The notes under the pieces are model-generated. The model searched no databases and was not told the origin of the DNA. It worked only from the letters and a program-made list of their open reading frames with translations. A stretch of DNA of 64,000 bases from Adiantum capillus-veneris (lineage: Eukaryota > Streptophyta > Polypodiopsida > Polypodiales > Pteridaceae), in the NCBI GenBank assembly GCA_014529385.2, contig CM043947.1, positions 129,914,391-129,978,390 on the forward strand. Direction: 5' to 3'. Both the position numbers and the translations under genes were made by a program. The stretch's first letter is position 1. Each line of letters begins with the position of its first letter. This document shows positions 12,739 through 24,995 of the stretch, piece by piece.

Positions 12739-12967
12739 ATTGCGACGACATTGGCGGCGGGGAGGCGGTTGAGCGCGGAGGCGGCGGCTCCCTCTTCTTC
12801 GCGGCAAGGAGTCCTTCACGATGGCAAGCATCGAGCAGTGAGTGACACACCATTGCTCCCCTTTTGAGCTTACTAGGATAGTCTAGTTGTGTGCTTGCAG
12901 CCATTCGTGGCTCGCACATAGTGTTCGGCAAGTCCCCAGCCTCCGACACTTGTTGTAAAAGGGCACA
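12369..12967 (+). repeat. 3' LTR of element A
   Basis: Direct copy of 1510-2085. It carries an extra stretch near 12535-12572 (GTGGGTGTCCATGTGTGAAT and on) and a shorter (AG)n tract at 12682-12738. It ends AAAGGGCACA, followed by GGAAG. Confidence 0.9.
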
Positions 12968-13520
12968 GGAAGAAGCTTCTGAAATGGTTGTATTTGCCTC
13001 TTTCTTGCAAGCAGTTTTAGCCTTAAGCTTAGGACATTGCTTGACGAGATGATTATTCCCTTATAGAAATTACTTAGAAACTTTTTTTTCCCTTTATCAC
13101 CATGCTTCTCAAACCTATTGTTGTTTGAAGAAGTAGCAGTTGTGGGGACAAGCATGCTACCTATCGAAGCATTGGGAGTGGTAACAAAAGCATTCTTCAT
13201 TTGCTATGTAGCTACAAATGCATGTTCATTAGCATGCTGTTAGCCCCTTTTTTTTGGATTAGGCCTCTTGCGGCAATGCAGAGACAAGACCTTCAAACTT
13301 CACATCATCTTTACCCTCTATCACAAGCCTAAAAGTGGAGGCCAAATTTTGATAAGAATTTGGCAAAGCATCAAGAAATTTTTGCACAAGAGTATTGTCA
13401 AGAAGAATATGACCAATCGCAATTAACTACTCGTTGAGATCTTGAACACTAGTTCTAGATCCTAGATCTTGTTTTTCATCAAGGAGTCAGTTTATGAGCC
13501 AAATGTTTTTTTTTCTATAT
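12968..13520 (-). mobile_element. Degraded Ty1/copia element, gag part (continuation of 1-1509)
   Basis: The reverse strand includes KHGDKGKKKF, matching GNSGDKGKKKM of element H gag. The following bases match H at about 50400-50900, for instance the tracts around GGCAAAGCATCAAGAA and TTGCACAAG. Gag lying here and integrase at 300-950 is the order expected for a minus-strand copia element cut by A. The zinc knuckle is destroyed and the far LTR was not found. Confidence 0.7.
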
Positions 13521-14739
13521 CAAAATGAGCGATATACTAAGAGATTGATCACAAGTTCAAAACTCAAATTTAACCAAGAATTTAAGCCATTTTCTCAAAA
13601 AAATATTATAAAAGGCTTATAACTTCTTGTGGGTGACTTAGTCACACAAGGACGAACATGGGTGGTATTGCTGTGGAGTTTTTTAGACAAAAGGAGGATA
13701 TTGGTAATGTCTCTCTGCACCTTGCTTGCGTTTATGTGCACATTTTTTTGTGCCTTATGTCATGCCTGGGTTTATCTATATATATGTCCATGCCAATATA
13801 CTCGTGTTTCTTTTATAGTTGACTAAGGCAAACACAACATCAGAGGGAATGTCATGATGTAAGCCACACACTTGTCACATGGAGAAGAAATCCATTCTAG
13901 ATATGCAAGTGATCCATCCATGGTTCAAGTGATTGAAGAAGCTCCCCTCCTATTCAAGATCCTGAGTATGTCATTCTCTGAGACTTGGTATCATGTCATG
14001 ATACAATCAACATATTGGGATTTCCCTCACTGGTCAAGCATGTGCAAACACCTTTACAACATGCATCTAATTATAAAAGACTTCTTTCTTCATCTTTGTG
14101 CCCCATCGTTCATACTGCTATGGAGATGGTTGTTGACAACACCCAAGAGGGCATTGACTCCCTTTTTAAAGCACCATTTGCAAAGACCAAGCCTAAAAAT
14201 TACATGACCGGGCAAGGCACCATTTTGTCTCATATGCTAAGCCAATGCATTAAAGATCTAAAACATATCACCATATGATGAGACACAAATTCAATCATTG
14301 AGAAGAAAAATACAATATACATATGTTTGTCTTTTTGAAGAAAGAGCACCCAAGGAGATAACAAAGGGAAGTATATCACTAGTACAAGGGCGTGTGATAG
14401 ACACTTGACTTGTTCATGACAATCCCAAGATTCAAGAGGATGTTGTGATCACCACGATGCCAGTTGTTCCTTTGCCTCCCATGATGGCCATTCCCATCGC
14501 GAAGACCTACCCATAATTCACACATAGTCCCTAGGGCCTAGGCCTTCTACTAGTCCCGCGTGCCATGCCTTGTCAACGTCGACCGATGGTGCATTTGACA
14601 TTGGACCCCACCATTGGCGTCCAGGAGCCCCTTTGTCTCGCCGCCTATCAAATCACCACATGGACACTCAGGATCCTCTCCCAATCTGCACTCCCATCAC
14701 TCACGAGGACTCGTTATATCTAAAATTGTCGTCGCCTTT
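13521..14739. other. No supported gene; uncharacterised sequence upstream of CYP57
   Basis: Two overlapping open frames at 13872-14278 do not resemble a known protein. Composition is AT-rich up to about 14500, then turns GC-rich. Confidence 0.4.
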
Positions 14740-14930
14740 CCACATGACTAAAGAACACGGGGTCTTTAACGAAGATCCCGTCATGGGATCGACAGCGGGC
14801 ATGGCACGCACGAATCTCGAGGGAGATGGATGTCCAACAAAAAACGCAAGTCAACGCCCGCCCGACGAGTCGAATCCACCACCTTGGCCACGATAGCATG
14901 GTGGCTAACCACTTATGCGCGTGCATTTCG
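14740..14930 (-). repeat. Possible tRNA-derived SINE fragment
   Basis: The reverse strand reads AGTGGTTAGCCACC, resembling an RNA polymerase III box A. About 35 nt later it reads GGTGGATTCGACTC, resembling box B (GGTTCGANTCC). The downstream body contains GATCCCATGACGGG, which recurs in the opposite orientation at 15077-15090. No full tRNA cloverleaf was found, so this is read as SINE-like rather than a tRNA gene. Confidence 0.4.
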
Positions 14931-15075
14931 GTGTCAACAAAGCAAGAAATAAACTATATAACCTAAAATTCTATGGAGAAAAGTAAACTACGACAAAAAA
15001 TGTAAACTCGGACACGTCCAATTTAAAAGCAGAAGGCCGAGCTTACCTCTGCTTTTTTTGCACGTAGCTGCTTGC

Positions 15076-15199
15076 CGGATCCCATGACGGGTCTTCATTT
15101 AAGGACCCGTGTTACTTAGTCCTGAGGGTCGCCTTTATAACTTTCGAGGCCCTTCTTACGCACAAGAAGTTTAGAACTCAGTCGAGTGCGGGAAAGGAG
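15076..15199 (+). promoter_or_regulatory. Proximal promoter and 5' leader of CYP57
   Basis: A TATA-like TTTATAAC lies at about 15134-15141, some 60 nt before the start codon. The leader runs into GGAAAGGAGATGTCA. A short inverted repeat, ACGGGTC and GACCCGT, lies at about 15088-15115. The transcription start is not visible. Confidence 0.4.
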
Positions 15200-15719
15200 A
15201 TGTCATCGGTGTACGTGCTTGAGCCGCCAACGCGAGGGAAGGTCATTCTAAATACCACAGAGGGTCCTTTGGACATCGAGCTGTGGCCCAAGGAAGCCCC
15301 TAAAGCGGTATCTACTCTTGCTCTGCGTGTCTCTCGATTCAAAACAGAAAAACAGGTTTACCCTGATTTGCGCCGTTCTTCTAGGTACGAAATTTTGTGC
15401 AGCTCTGCATTGATGGGTATTATGACGACACTTCTTTCCATCGGATCATCAAGTCTTTCATGATCCAGGGAGGTGACAGGTCCGGTACTGGAAGAGGTAG
15501 GTGATGTTTTTCTGCCCATGAATTTTTCAAGTCACGAGAAATTGCGTTCTGTTTGATAGAGTTGGAATGAGCAATGCATGCTCGTGTGCGGGTGTATGGG
15601 ATAGAAGAAGAGAAGAGAATATTTAATGTCACGGGAACAATCCCAAGAGACTTGGAAGATCTATTTGACGAGTCTTGATTGCAAGACCTAGGGAACTAGG
15701 ATAAGCAATCTACCACACT

Positions 15720-15801
<82 letters not shown>

Positions 15802-16915
15802 GTCAGCTGCATTTAAACAATGCCCTTTTCGGGAGATATTTGAAGTAATAGGAGTCAAGTCTTTGCACGTTGTCTCACATTCTTGGTGGGAGTGTCTTGA
15901 AAATTGACTTTTTGTCATCTCTTTTCTTAAGTTGTTTCAAGTTTTGGTTGCTGTTTAAATAGTTCTTAGTTGTGGCTCTTGATTGTATGCTGTGTTTTAG
16001 CCCTTGATTGAACGTTGTGCAAGTGTTTTAGCCCTTTTTATATAGCTCATAGGTTTAGACCTTTCTGGACTTATGACATAATACACACCCATTGTTATGT
16101 ATGTGTGTAGGTTTACGTGTATATGCATTGATGAATAGCTCCCTTCTAGTACTGTCACGTTGCTCCACTGTCATCCCTTTCATAGTAACAGGGAATGGCC
16201 GTTTTTAGGTCTCCGTTCCCTGTTCCCATTCCAAGTTCCCGTTCCGAATCCCCATTCCGTGTTTCAAACGTGAGTACTCGTAACAGGGAATGGCATTTTG
16301 TTCCGCGTTCCCGTTCCGGTTTCCCGTTCTGGTTTCCCGTTCCTGGTAACTATGATCCCTTTACCTTAGGCTATTTATGTGCAATGCTAGCAGGTGTCAT
16401 TCCACCAACAAGATCATATGCCAATGTGTTTAACTTTACAATTGTTAACAACTTAAATCAAATATGGTTTTGTGGGAAACCCTACGCTTATTGATAGGCT
16501 TGGTGTAGCAAGGACTTCTAACAATTGCCATACCTCAATTATTGATTGTTCGAGTGGATGTTTTGATATTTATAGTATCGCTTATGTTTTTGAGAACTTT
16601 TTGGTTGATTGAATTTACTAGCTAACCAAAAAGAAAAAACTTGGATGAAACTGAGAAGGATAGGTTGTTAAATCGTTTTCAGGAGGTGAAAGCATCTATG
16701 GTAGCCCTTTTGCAGACGAGTTTCACTCAAGGCTTCGATTTTCTCATCGTGGCTTAGTTGCATGTGCAAATGCTGGCACTCCAAACTCAAACAACAGTCA
16801 ATTCTTTATATCTTTGGATCGGTGTGAATGGTTGGAACGGAAAAACACAATTTTTGGCAAGGTATGCTAACATAACAGCTTTTGTTGCTTGCATGTTTCA
16901 TGTGATCAATCTTTC

Positions 16916-16994
<79 letters not shown>

Positions 16995-19900
16995 CTTGCT
17001 CATTCTGTCACTGCGACGCATCGTGCCTGCTCTTCTGTGAGTTTGTAGCGAAAAAGAAACACAAACACGATGCACACGAGAACACAAGAGAGTTAGAAAT
17101 AACTCTACAGGCAAATGATACAAGATGACTTCACTGATATAGTGAGTCAACTTTGGGTCGGGCAAAGATACCCAACCCAGAAAATCCACAAAACTGGGGA
17201 AAAATAAAATGGCAAAATGTTACTATCATGGCTATCATAATAGATTGGCTTCTCAGGGTGAGTTGTCATGATCAACTCACATGGGGCATGGACTGCCCCG
17301 GGGCCTGATGCGTCTCAGAGTAGAAAATGATGTCTCTCCCTGTGAAACTATTTTCAAAGTGTAAGGATTCTAGGTACTAATCCTTAATTAAGTACTTAAA
17401 CTCATGATTAAGACTTAAGAAACTTGAATTGAACTCAGAAACAAGACTTAGAAGACTCTTTGTTGATTGATTGAATGTGTGATACAAGGGCTCCTTATAT
17501 AGGAGACGAAGAGACACAAATGAAAAGACACGTCTCATGGTGAAGAGATGCGACTTTAGATGTAAAGACACATCCTTTCAGCGAAGGGCTGCAACCATTG
17601 GACGAAGAGTCGCAACCGTAGAGCGAAGGGGTGTGACCAGTTGTCGAAGGAGTGTGGCTTTTGGCGAACAAGCGCAGGGTTCCTCCTTAGCATGGCACTT
17701 CGTGTATTTGCAACTAAGCTCTTTCTTTTGAAGTCTCCCCTTTTCTTGTGTCTTCTTCCCTACCCTCCATGCCTTTGTATGAGTAGCCTCACTACCCATC
17801 ATGCGGAGAAGTTCTTTGACTTCCCCTTCCACATCATCTCGGTCTTTTAGACCTGTTATTCGTATGTGCAAAGCTCTAGTCTTCCTTCGCTGCTCGTTCT
17901 TTAAAGCCATGTTGATGATTGTAGGAGTGGGGATAGATGTGGTTTCTTTCCCTTTCCCTTTCCCTTTCTTAGCGACTTCTATCCATTTCTCGGCCTTATC
18001 CGCCTTCTTTTGTGTCTTCGTGATTACATCCACCCACAAAGACGTCTTTGCCCCATTTTGTTTCTCTTCCTCTTTGATCATCCGTACCCGATCCTTGATG
18101 ACCTTGATTTCCTCTATCACCGAGGGTTGGAATTCACCTTCCTCTAGTCCATTGCTTGCTCTATCAGCAAGCTCTCGCTTGAGGGCTGAGACCTCTTCTT
18201 TGAGTGCTTGTGAATCCGCCTTAAGTGCTTGTATCTCTACGTGCAGGTCCTCTTTCTCCTTCTTCCATTGTGTGCCTTCGTTGAGGAAATTTGAAGAAGG
18301 TTGGCCTTCTCCTGCCACCATCCTTCCATCTCTGCTTTCCATTCCTTCATCTCCCTTTCCACTTGTGTTATCCGCTTGTTTGTAAGTATGAAGGTCGCCT
18401 TCGGGACTTACAAACTGGTGAAGCGCTCATGACCTCCATCGTAACGGCCCTTGTTGCGTAGGCCCTCAATTTTGCTCGTGTTTAGTAACATTGCTGAGTA
18501 CTGATGGGGTTCTGCTACTCCAACCCTCACTGGCTAAACGCGATGGCAACCTGCTGTGCAAATTGTCTCAGGTATGCTGCAAAGCTCTGTACACTGTCAC
18601 AAGACGGGTACCACGTGCCAATAGAAAAGAACAAACTGAACAGACTTTTAGCACTTCAATAACAACTGAACTGAGAGAGAGAGAGTCGACACGCGACATA
18701 GAGTGGCGGAGTTCCACCCCAGAGAGTATTGGCCCTAAACCTTAGCGCCCCTTTCGGTATTTCTTTATATTGCATCAACACATTACAAGCCAGTACTCGA
18801 GACTCTACACCTTCCCCAGGATGCATGCCAGAGAATGAGCCCTTAGCACATATTTAAAGGCCCTTGGCCTATGAAAAGCAGTTACAGTGAAAAGTTTTCA
18901 AAACTTAAAAGCTTCTGGTCCAAAAGTAATGCAAAAAAGCTGCCATTGTAATTTATGGAAATCTACCACATCATCAACAACTACGCAATTTCTTTTTTTT
19001 TGTGTGTGTGTGTGTGTGGGTTCTGCTTTATTTCCTTTATGTCACTTGGGGCCCCATCGAACGGGGTCCCCATAAGGACTTCTTCTTTTGTTACTTGTTC
19101 TTCTTAGGGTTTAGGCCCCTCGGCCGACATCTGCAAGTTGATTTCCTTCTTTAGGGTTTTGACACGTCAACAGTTTGTGACATCTCCCCTTCTTGAAAGA
19201 GAGTAATTGTCCGCGATTACAACATATTTGCAAAACAACTCAAGTTAGCTCAAAAATTTTCGAGGGTCATTCCGAGTGACACTCCGAGGGACAATCAGTT
19301 TGCTCTTTTTGTTAACGAGTTAGCTTCTTCTTTCGGCTCTTTTGATCAAGGAGTTAGCTTCTCCTTTCGTCCAAATCGGAACTCTTGATATACCGGCGTA
19401 GTAAAATTAGCCATCACACCCAGTCCACAGTGATCTTCCACGAGTGTCCTGATGCACTAAAATTACATATCTAGGCAATCTCATCCAATTAGGAATATTC
19501 AGTGGTTGGCACATCACAATGCAACACAAATGCTTACATATGCATGTTACAAGACATAACAAACAGCGCCGCTGAGCACTCCCCCGAGACAAACGGTCTG
19601 CGGTATGAAGCTACTCAATGACTACCTTGTCATTCCCCCCGCAAATAACCTAAAAAGGTTCGGGCCATGAGCTTAGAGGACTGTACAACCAAACGCTCCC
19701 CAGACCGCTTTCTGCGCTTGGAGGTTCAAGCATACAACCAAACGCTCCCCAGGCATCGGCTTGTGTCGTTGGAAGGTTTTCTAGCATGCAACAGAATGCT
19801 CCCCGGGCATCAGCTTGCGTCGTTCCGAGGTTCAAACAATACAAAAACAGTATTTCTCACTTCTTCACCCGGGAGTAAAATCACCAATTGTTGAAACCAG

Positions 19901-21703
19901 TATAAAAATCAGAGTCAAACAATTCAAATTGGCACCAAGACAGGTTTAAAACAGATAGCATTCATTTCAAACAAATTTCAAACAATACTTTCTCAAACAA
20001 TGTTCAAAAGTATCTAACTAGAAAATAACTAGAGAGGTCATTCAAGGTTTTGTTCGGACAACGGGCTTGCCTTTCTGCATCACGGTGATGGTTCGGTTCC
20101 GGACCTGGAGAGTTGCATCATTCTTGTCGTGCCAGGGCATGCCCAAGAGAACGTCGCAATTGCCCAACTTCATAATGTGGAAATCGGCTTTTCCATGATA
20201 ATCTTGTATAGTCACTGGAAGTGCACCAATGAGCGGTACCACTTTCTGAGTATGCCCTGTGGCTAGCTCAGCTTCAATTTCTCCACCCTCTGCATCATAA
20301 TCAAAGTGCATCAGCTTCAAGAATTCTGGATGGATGAAGTTCTCCATAGCTCCGGGGTCAAAGAAAATAAGGGCTTTCAAGCCGTTGACTTTTCCATAAG
20401 CTCTGCATAATTCATTAAAACTCTCGAGGTGTATACCATAAATATCGGGTACTAGTCCAATAGCAGGTCTAGCCTTCTTGGCTGGAGGTGGCCGCGGGGA
20501 TCTGTCTAACGTGGGAGCAGAAGGTTGCACTGAGGACGTCGAGGCTCGCTCATGACATGTATTGAACGTATGCCCTGTTTGGAAACATTCGAAGCATCGG
20601 CTTTCTTGTACAAGGCGTCTCGTTGACATGTCAGACGAGGCCGTTGAGGTTGGTTTTCACGGGATTCCATAAGCTCTTGCATGGTAGTGACTTGCTTGGA
20701 GAGAGAATATTCCTGCAATGGTGATGGTAGTCCAATGGTGTAGCGCTCGCACTGATACTCCAAGGAAAAGAACTTAAAGAAGGACAGCGGAAGAAGGACA
20801 GCGGAAGGTACAGGTTATAGTCGTCCATGGTTTCGGTGGCAAGCATTTTCAAGTTGCCCCATTGCCAAAATCCGGACTTCAAACATTGAAGTCATGTAAT
20901 TACGTGCAAAAACTGTCTTGAAAGCTTACCAGGTCCTTGGAGCATGTGGTCGTGTCGCGATTGAACTCCACCATTGCATAGCATTATCTTTAAGAAATCC
21001 CATTGCTCGAGAAATCTTGGATTCTTCTGTATAGTTCCCCAAAGCATAGATGTTGTTGAATTGCTGTAGGAATTGCAATGCGATCTTTCACCCCAGAAAA
21101 ATTGAAAAATTTGACTGTCGTGCCACCATCTTTGAAATCTTTGGGTTGGTTAGGCGCATATCCCGGGTATGGATAATAAGGGTATCCATATGGGCTCCAA
21201 CCATTTTAGCTTGGTGGCGGTGGTGTAACAAACTGCTAACGTGTCGACCTACTGAAGAACGGAGCTACCAGTTGAGGGGCCTAAACCCTAAGAAGAACAA
21301 GCAACAGAAGAAGTGTCGCAGAGTGATGACGTGGTTGTTCGAGTGCAGAAAACCCTAACCCTAATTGCTGAAACCCTAATTCTGAAAACCCTAATCCTAA
21401 AACTTGCAAACCCTAATTCTGGAAACCCTAACCCCTAAAACTGCAACAACGTGGTTGATTTCCGAAAATTGGGCTGGCACGATGACGTGGCAAGCTGTAC
21501 GGATTTCCGTGATTTACGCTGGTAGCTTTTTGGCTTTGCTTTTGGACCAGAAGCTTTTAAGTTTGAAAGCTTTTCACTATAACTGCTTTTCAGGCCAAGG
21601 GCCTTTAAATATGAGGTTAGGGCTCATTCTCTGGCATAAGGGGCGCCAAGGTTTGGGGCCAATACTCTCTGGGGTGGAATTCTGCCACTCCGTGTCGCGT
21701 GTC

Positions 21704-21746
<43 letters not shown>

Positions 21747-24700
21747 AGTTCGGTTGTTAATGAAGTGCTAAAGGTTTGTTTAGTCTGTTCTTTTCTATTG
21801 TCACGTGGTGCCCGCCTTGTGACAGTGGTACCAGAGCATCGGGCGTGTGCTTTTCTGAAAGCATACCGGTCCTACAAAAGAGCAGACAGAGGTATTGGAA
21901 TTTTATTTGAGGTATCTTCGCCCTCCAACCTAGACTTATTAGCCACTCCCACCCTTACTTCATCGCGCATCGGGCGCGCTCCCGCTCCTGTCTTCACCGC
22001 AGTGTCTTACAGGGCATAAGCCAATTAAGATCACTTGCAAGAGAAGGATCCAGATGTGTTTCAAGTCATTGTTTTTCTCAGGAGCAGTGCCATGCAGATG
22101 TTGATGTCTACAACTACCAAGCAGCATACACCGAGTACTTGGCAAGCTTTCAAGAAAATTCTTGCCCGAAGTTATATGGTTTCTGACATCTTCCTTCGGA
22201 GTGCAACTTCTGGCAGAGTGGGGTATCCTGAAATGCTTGCCATGGAAACCCTAGCAGATTATAACTTGAAGTTTCTCGACATCTCCCAGTAGATGTCTCT
22301 TCACGATCAGATGACCTTGGTTCGGTGTGATTGCTATCTCTTGGGACTACCATCGCCGCCAAAGCAACACTGTTTGTCCAAGAGCTGACGGACCATGCTG
22401 TGCTCGGCTACGATCTCATGGAAGGAACCTAACCCTAATTTTTGGTGTAGGTTTCAAGATGGAAAGTCAATCGACTTTTCGAGCTCGACTGATGTCGAGA
22501 TTGCTTTTTAAGTTTAAGTTCTGTTTGATCTTGTTTGGTGATCCTGTTTGGAATCTGTTTGAAATGGATGGTATCTGTTTTGAACCTGTTTTGGTGCCGA
22601 TTTGAAATGTTTGACTTTGGTTTCAATACTGGTTTCATTGATTGGTGATTTTTAGTCCAGGGTGGAGAAGTGAGAAATACTGTTTTGGTATTGTTTGAAC
22701 CTCGGAATGACGCAGGCCGATGCCTGGGGAGCGTTTGGTTGTATGCTTGAACCTCCGAGCGACGCAGACTGCGGTCTGGGGAGCGTTTGGTTGTACAGTC
22801 CTCTAAGCTCATGGCCCGGACCTTTTTAGGTTATTTGCGGGGGGAGTGACGAGGTAGTCGTTGAGTAGCTTCATACCGCAGACCGTCTGTCTCGGGGGAG
22901 TGCCCAACGGCGTTGTTTGTTGTGTCTTGTAACATGCATATGTAAGCATTTGTGTTGCATTGTGATGTGCCAATTACTGAATATTCCTAATTGGATGAGA
23001 TTACCTGGGTATGTAATTTTAGTGCATCAACTCACCCGTGGAAGATCAGTACGGTATGGGCGTGATGGCTAATTTTACTACGACGGAATATCAAGAGTTC
23101 CGATCTGGACGAAAGGAGAAGCTAACTCCTTGATCAAAACAACCGAAAGGAGAAGCTCACTCCTTGATCAAAAGAGCAGAAAGGAGAAGCTAACTCCTTG
23201 ATCAAAACAGCCGAAAGGAGAAGCTAACTCCTTAATAAAAAAAGAGCAAATTGATTGTCCCTCGGAATGACCCTCGGAAATTTTTGTGCTAACTTGAGTT
23301 GTTTTGCAATGCCGTAATCGCGGACGATTACTCTCTTTCAAGAAGGGGAGATGTAACAAACTGCTGACGTGTCGACCTACTGAAGAATGGAGCTATCGGC
23401 CGAGGGGCCTAAACCCTAAGAAGAACAAGCAACAGAAGAAGTGTCGCAGAGTGATGACGTGGTTGTCCGAGTGCAAAAAACCCTAACCCTAATTCCAAAA
23501 ACCCTAATTGCTGAAACCCTAATTGTAGAAACCCTAATTGTTGAAACCCTAATTTTGGAAACCCTGATTGCTGAAACCCTAATTCCAAAAACCCTAATTT
23601 TGAAAACCGTAACCCTAAAACCTGCAAACCCTAATTCTGAAAACCCTAACCCCTAAAACTGCAACAACGTGGCTGATTTCCGAAAATTGGGCTGGCATGA
23701 TGACATGGCAGGTTGTACGGATTTCCGTGATTTACGCTGACAGTTTTTTGGCTTTGTTTTGGACCAGAAGCTTTTAAGTATGAAAGCTTTTCACTATAAC
23801 TGCTTTTTAGGCCAAGGGCCTTTAAATATGAGGTTAGGGCTCATTCTCTGGCATGCTTGTTGGAGAAGGTGCAGAGTCTAGAGAGTTACTTGTACTTTGA
23901 TGATGCAATATAAAGAAATACCGAAAGGGGCGCCAAGGTTTGGGGCCAATACTCTCTGGGGTGGAATTCCGCCACTTCGTGTCGTGTGTCGTCTCTCTCG
24001 CTCTTTGAGTTTGGTTGTTAATGAAGTGCTAAAGGTCTGTTCAGTCTGTTCTTTTCTATTGGCACGTGGTGTCCGCCTTGTGACAGGTGGGGGCAATGGT
24101 GGTGGCAAAGGGGGTTGCACTGGATCAGGGTCAAATGGCTGCACCATATTCTTGAAGACTCCCCCGATCGGAACTGCCGGTTGGAAGCTCTCGTACTTGT
24201 TGGTGCCGGAGGAGGAGGTACCACCTGGGGCATCACAGGGGATAACATGTAGCTAAAAAATTGTTGAAAAATTTGTAGCATCGGAAGATCCTGCTGAGGA
24301 TGCCGCGAAAGAATGTCATGAAGCTCGTTGAGCAGAAACTGCAAATATTCTGCTGAATCCATGCATTCCAAGTCTTGGGTTCTTTATGGCTTATGCCTTG
24401 TAAGACACAGCAATGAAGACGGGAGCGTGCCCGATGCGCGATGAAGGGTGGGAGTGGCTAATAAGTCCGGGGTTAGAGGCCGAAGATACCTCAAATTAAA
24501 TTCCAATAGCTCTGTCTGCTCTTTTGTAGGACCAGTATGCTTTCAGAAAAGCACACGTCTGATGCTCTGATGGCACCATGTGCCAATAGAAAAGAATAGA
24601 TTGAACAGGCTTTTAGGACTTCAATAACAACTGAACTGAGAGAGAGAAAGAGAGACGACACGCGACACGGAGTGGCGGAGTTCCACCCCAGAGAGTATTG

Positions 24701-24958
24701 GCCCCAAACCTTGGCGCCCCTTTCGGTATTTCTTTATATTGCATCAACACATTACAAGCCGGTACTCCAGACTCTGCACCTTCTCCAGGAAGCATGCCAG
24801 AGAATGAGCCCTTAGCACATATTTAAAGGCAGGCCTATGAAAAGCAGTTACAGTGAAAAGCCTTCAAAACTTCAAAGCTTCTGGTCCAAAAGCAATGCCA
24901 AAAAGCTGCCAGCGTAATTTACGAAAATCTGCCACGTCATTAGCAGCTACGCAAATTC

Positions 24959-24995
<37 letters not shown>

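Larger units (their letters stand above)
1510..12967 (+). mobile_element. Element A: Athila/Tat-like Ty3/gypsy LTR retrotransposon, nested and decayed
   Basis: Two direct LTRs starting TGTT and ending GCACA bound 11.5 kb. Both sides are flanked by the 5-bp duplication GGAAG (1505-1509 and 12968-12972). After the 5' LTR lies a primer site resembling the tRNA-Asp type known from Athila/Tat elements, and a purine-rich tract precedes the 3' LTR. Internal order is gag, protease, RT, RNase H, integrase, then about 2 kb with no recognised domain, which matches gypsy order. The RT block FLHGYSGYNQI also fits the Athila/Tat side of the family. Many stops and frameshifts, plus clear LTR divergence, mark it as an old, immobile copy inserted in a copia remnant. 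Confidence 0.9.
21224..24085 (+). mobile_element. Element D: short non-autonomous LTR element inside element C
   Basis: Direct LTRs at 21224-21824 and 23352-24085 both begin TGTAACAAACTGCT and end CTTGTGACA. The 5-bp duplication GGTGG flanks both ends (21219-21223 and 24086-24090). A primer site TGGTACCAGAGC (Met type) lies at 21826-21837, and a purine tract AAGAAGGGGAGA precedes the 3' LTR. The 1.5-kb interior has a gag scrap (22035-22292, with [14 protein letters not shown]) and the same 3' region as element C, but no protease, RT or integrase. It is a deletion derivative of the C family inserted in a C copy in opposite orientation. Confidence 0.9.

Noticed and set aside
13872-14278. Two overlapping frames of about 100 residues as a gene upstream of CYP57
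   Set aside because: No recognisable domain, no start context or splice signals, and the surrounding sequence is repeat-like.
14830-14915. tRNA gene on the reverse strand
   Set aside because: Box A- and B-like motifs are present but no acceptor or anticodon stem of normal size could be paired.
23409-23627. Reverse-strand frame with repeated Leu-Gly-Phe-Gln units
   Set aside because: It is the complement of the AAACCCTAA array in an LTR, not a protein gene.
21349-23660. Interstitial telomere
   Set aside because: The CCCTAA motifs are spaced by unique bases at about 16-bp intervals and lie inside LTR copies, so they are not a telomere tract.
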